Shown here in pieces: positions 63,583 through 64,000 of a stretch of 64,000 bases of DNA (the first letter of the stretch is position 1; every line of letters starts with the position of its first letter). Source of the stretch: Xanthobacter dioxanivorans (GTDB taxonomy: Bacteria; Pseudomonadota; Alphaproteobacteria; Rhizobiales; Xanthobacteraceae); contig NZ_CP063362.1 in NCBI RefSeq assembly GCF_016807805.1, positions 5,126,501-5,190,500 on the forward strand, read 5' to 3'. The notes below the pieces were generated by a model, which made no database searches, was not told where the DNA came from, and worked only from the letters and a program-made list of their open reading frames with translations. A program made the translations under genes and the position numbers.

Positions 63583-63690
63583 CGTCATGCCCGGCCTGGT
63601 GCCGGGTATCCACGCCGAACCACATGGGACACCGTGCGTAAACCCGTCCCGGCCGCCCCGCCTGGATGGCCGGGACACGCCCGGGCATGG
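63583..63690. repeat. REP-type inverted repeat between gspF and gspG
   Basis: TCATGCCCGGCCTGGTGCCG continuing to GGTATCCA (63586-63612) matches the reverse complement of TGGATGGCCGGGACACGCCC to GGGCATGG (63663-63690) at 21 of 28 positions. The GTCATGCCCGG...ATCCACG form is a palindromic element found many times in Hyphomicrobiales genomes. It fills most of the only sizable gap (180 bases) in the gsp operon and may allow processing or attenuation there. Confidence 0.8.
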
Positions 63691-63747
63691 CGGCGGTGAC
63701 GTGCCGGAGCGGATGCGACCGCCGGAAAACGAGGTCTTCACGTTCGT

Positions 63748-64000
63748 TCATCCGATGCTTTGGCTGACCGACAGCAGGGCGGTCATGACCGAGACGATGA
63801 GCCCGCCCACCACGACGGAGATGGTGACGATGGCGGCCGGGCCGATGACCGCCACCACCTTGCCGAGGGCGCGCTGGAGCTTTTCCTCGTAGAAATCGGC
63901 GATGCGGCCGGAGAGCAGCGCGAGCTGCCCGGTCTCCTCGCCGAGGCGCAGCATGCGGATCGCCATGGGCGGCAGGGCATCGCCCTGCGCGAAGGCGTCC
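63748..64000 (-). CDS. gspF: Type II secretion inner-membrane platform protein GspF (partial, C-terminus only)
   Basis: The last 83 residues of GspF; the start is beyond base 64000. The frame reads DAFAQGDALPPMAIRMLRLG, EETGQLALLSGRIADFYEEK, then LQRALGKVVAVIGPAAIVTI and a final transmembrane helix ISVVVGGLIVSVMTALLSVS, the usual GspF ending. GspF is the polytopic core that couples GspE to pseudopilus extension. gspD and gspE are expected upstream, outside the window. Confidence 0.9.
   Translation of the reverse strand, partial: DAFAQGDALPPMAIRMLRLGEETGQLALLSGRIADFYEEKLQRALGKVVAVIGPAAIVTISVVVGGLIVSVMTALLSVSQSIG

Overview
The window is high-GC (roughly two thirds or more G+C by eye) chromosomal DNA of an alphaproteobacterium of the order Hyphomicrobiales (Rhizobiales). 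A Xanthobacteraceae-type member (Xanthobacter, Ancylobacter, Azorhizobium or close kin) is the best guess. This rests on CckA next to a FliO-like gene and a one-cysteine DksA, the coxB-coxA-ctaB-ctaG-coxC order, IalB, DUF1127, DUF2778 and DUF3300 proteins, and genes of the methylotroph tetrahydromethanopterin/methanofuran type. I saw no rRNA, tRNA, prophage, transposase or CRISPR array.

Layout. 1-6703 (minus): nuoABCDEF, a small membrane ORF and the 5' two thirds of nuoG (complex I). 7173-16512: a DUF3300 protein with a Gly-Pro-His repeat tail, the cell-cycle kinase cckA, a fliO-like gene, dksA, a MoxR ATPase with a small membrane protein, and a MipA/OmpV outer-membrane protein. 16678-23582 (minus): the aa3 cytochrome c oxidase cluster coxB-coxA-ctaB-small ORF-ctaG-coxC-DUF983-SURF1. 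24161-29634: IalB-family protein, a Kef-type antiporter, a DUF937 protein, and a divergent DUF1127/LysR pair. 29652-32968: fbp, folB, an ATP-grasp ligase of the tyramine-glutamate ligase type and a divergent HisA-like gene, which looks like a fragment of C1 (H4MPT/methanofuran) cofactor metabolism beside a Calvin-cycle/gluconeogenic enzyme. 33104-36634: a large autotransporter.

36841-48908 is the main accessory catabolic island. It holds an acyl-CoA synthetase (plus strand), a nine-gene minus-strand unit (molybdenum hydroxylase medium, small and large subunits, a branched-chain-amino-acid-type ABC importer, and a CoxG-like protein), and a divergent TetR regulator. A perfect 20-bp palindrome lies in front of the first hydroxylase gene. 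The substrate is unknown; the active-site loop is not that of CO dehydrogenase. 48949-58163: LysR and mmsA, a DUF2778 (Tlde1-like) protein, a transglutaminase-like protein, an N-formylglutamate amidohydrolase-like protein, a TPR-less GT41 glycosyltransferase, rpsU, a small secreted protein, a small broken ORF and a cold-shock gene. 58380-64000 (minus): type II secretion genes gspF (partial), G, H, I, J, K, L, M and a GspC/GspN-like gene, nearly all joined by ATGA/GTGA overlaps.

Three genes (SURF1, livG and a 60-residue ORF at 57531) are each broken by the apparent loss of one base in a homopolymer run (C4, G5, T4). Because all three would be intact with one more base of the same kind, sequencing or assembly error is the simplest explanation and should be excluded before calling them pseudogenes.
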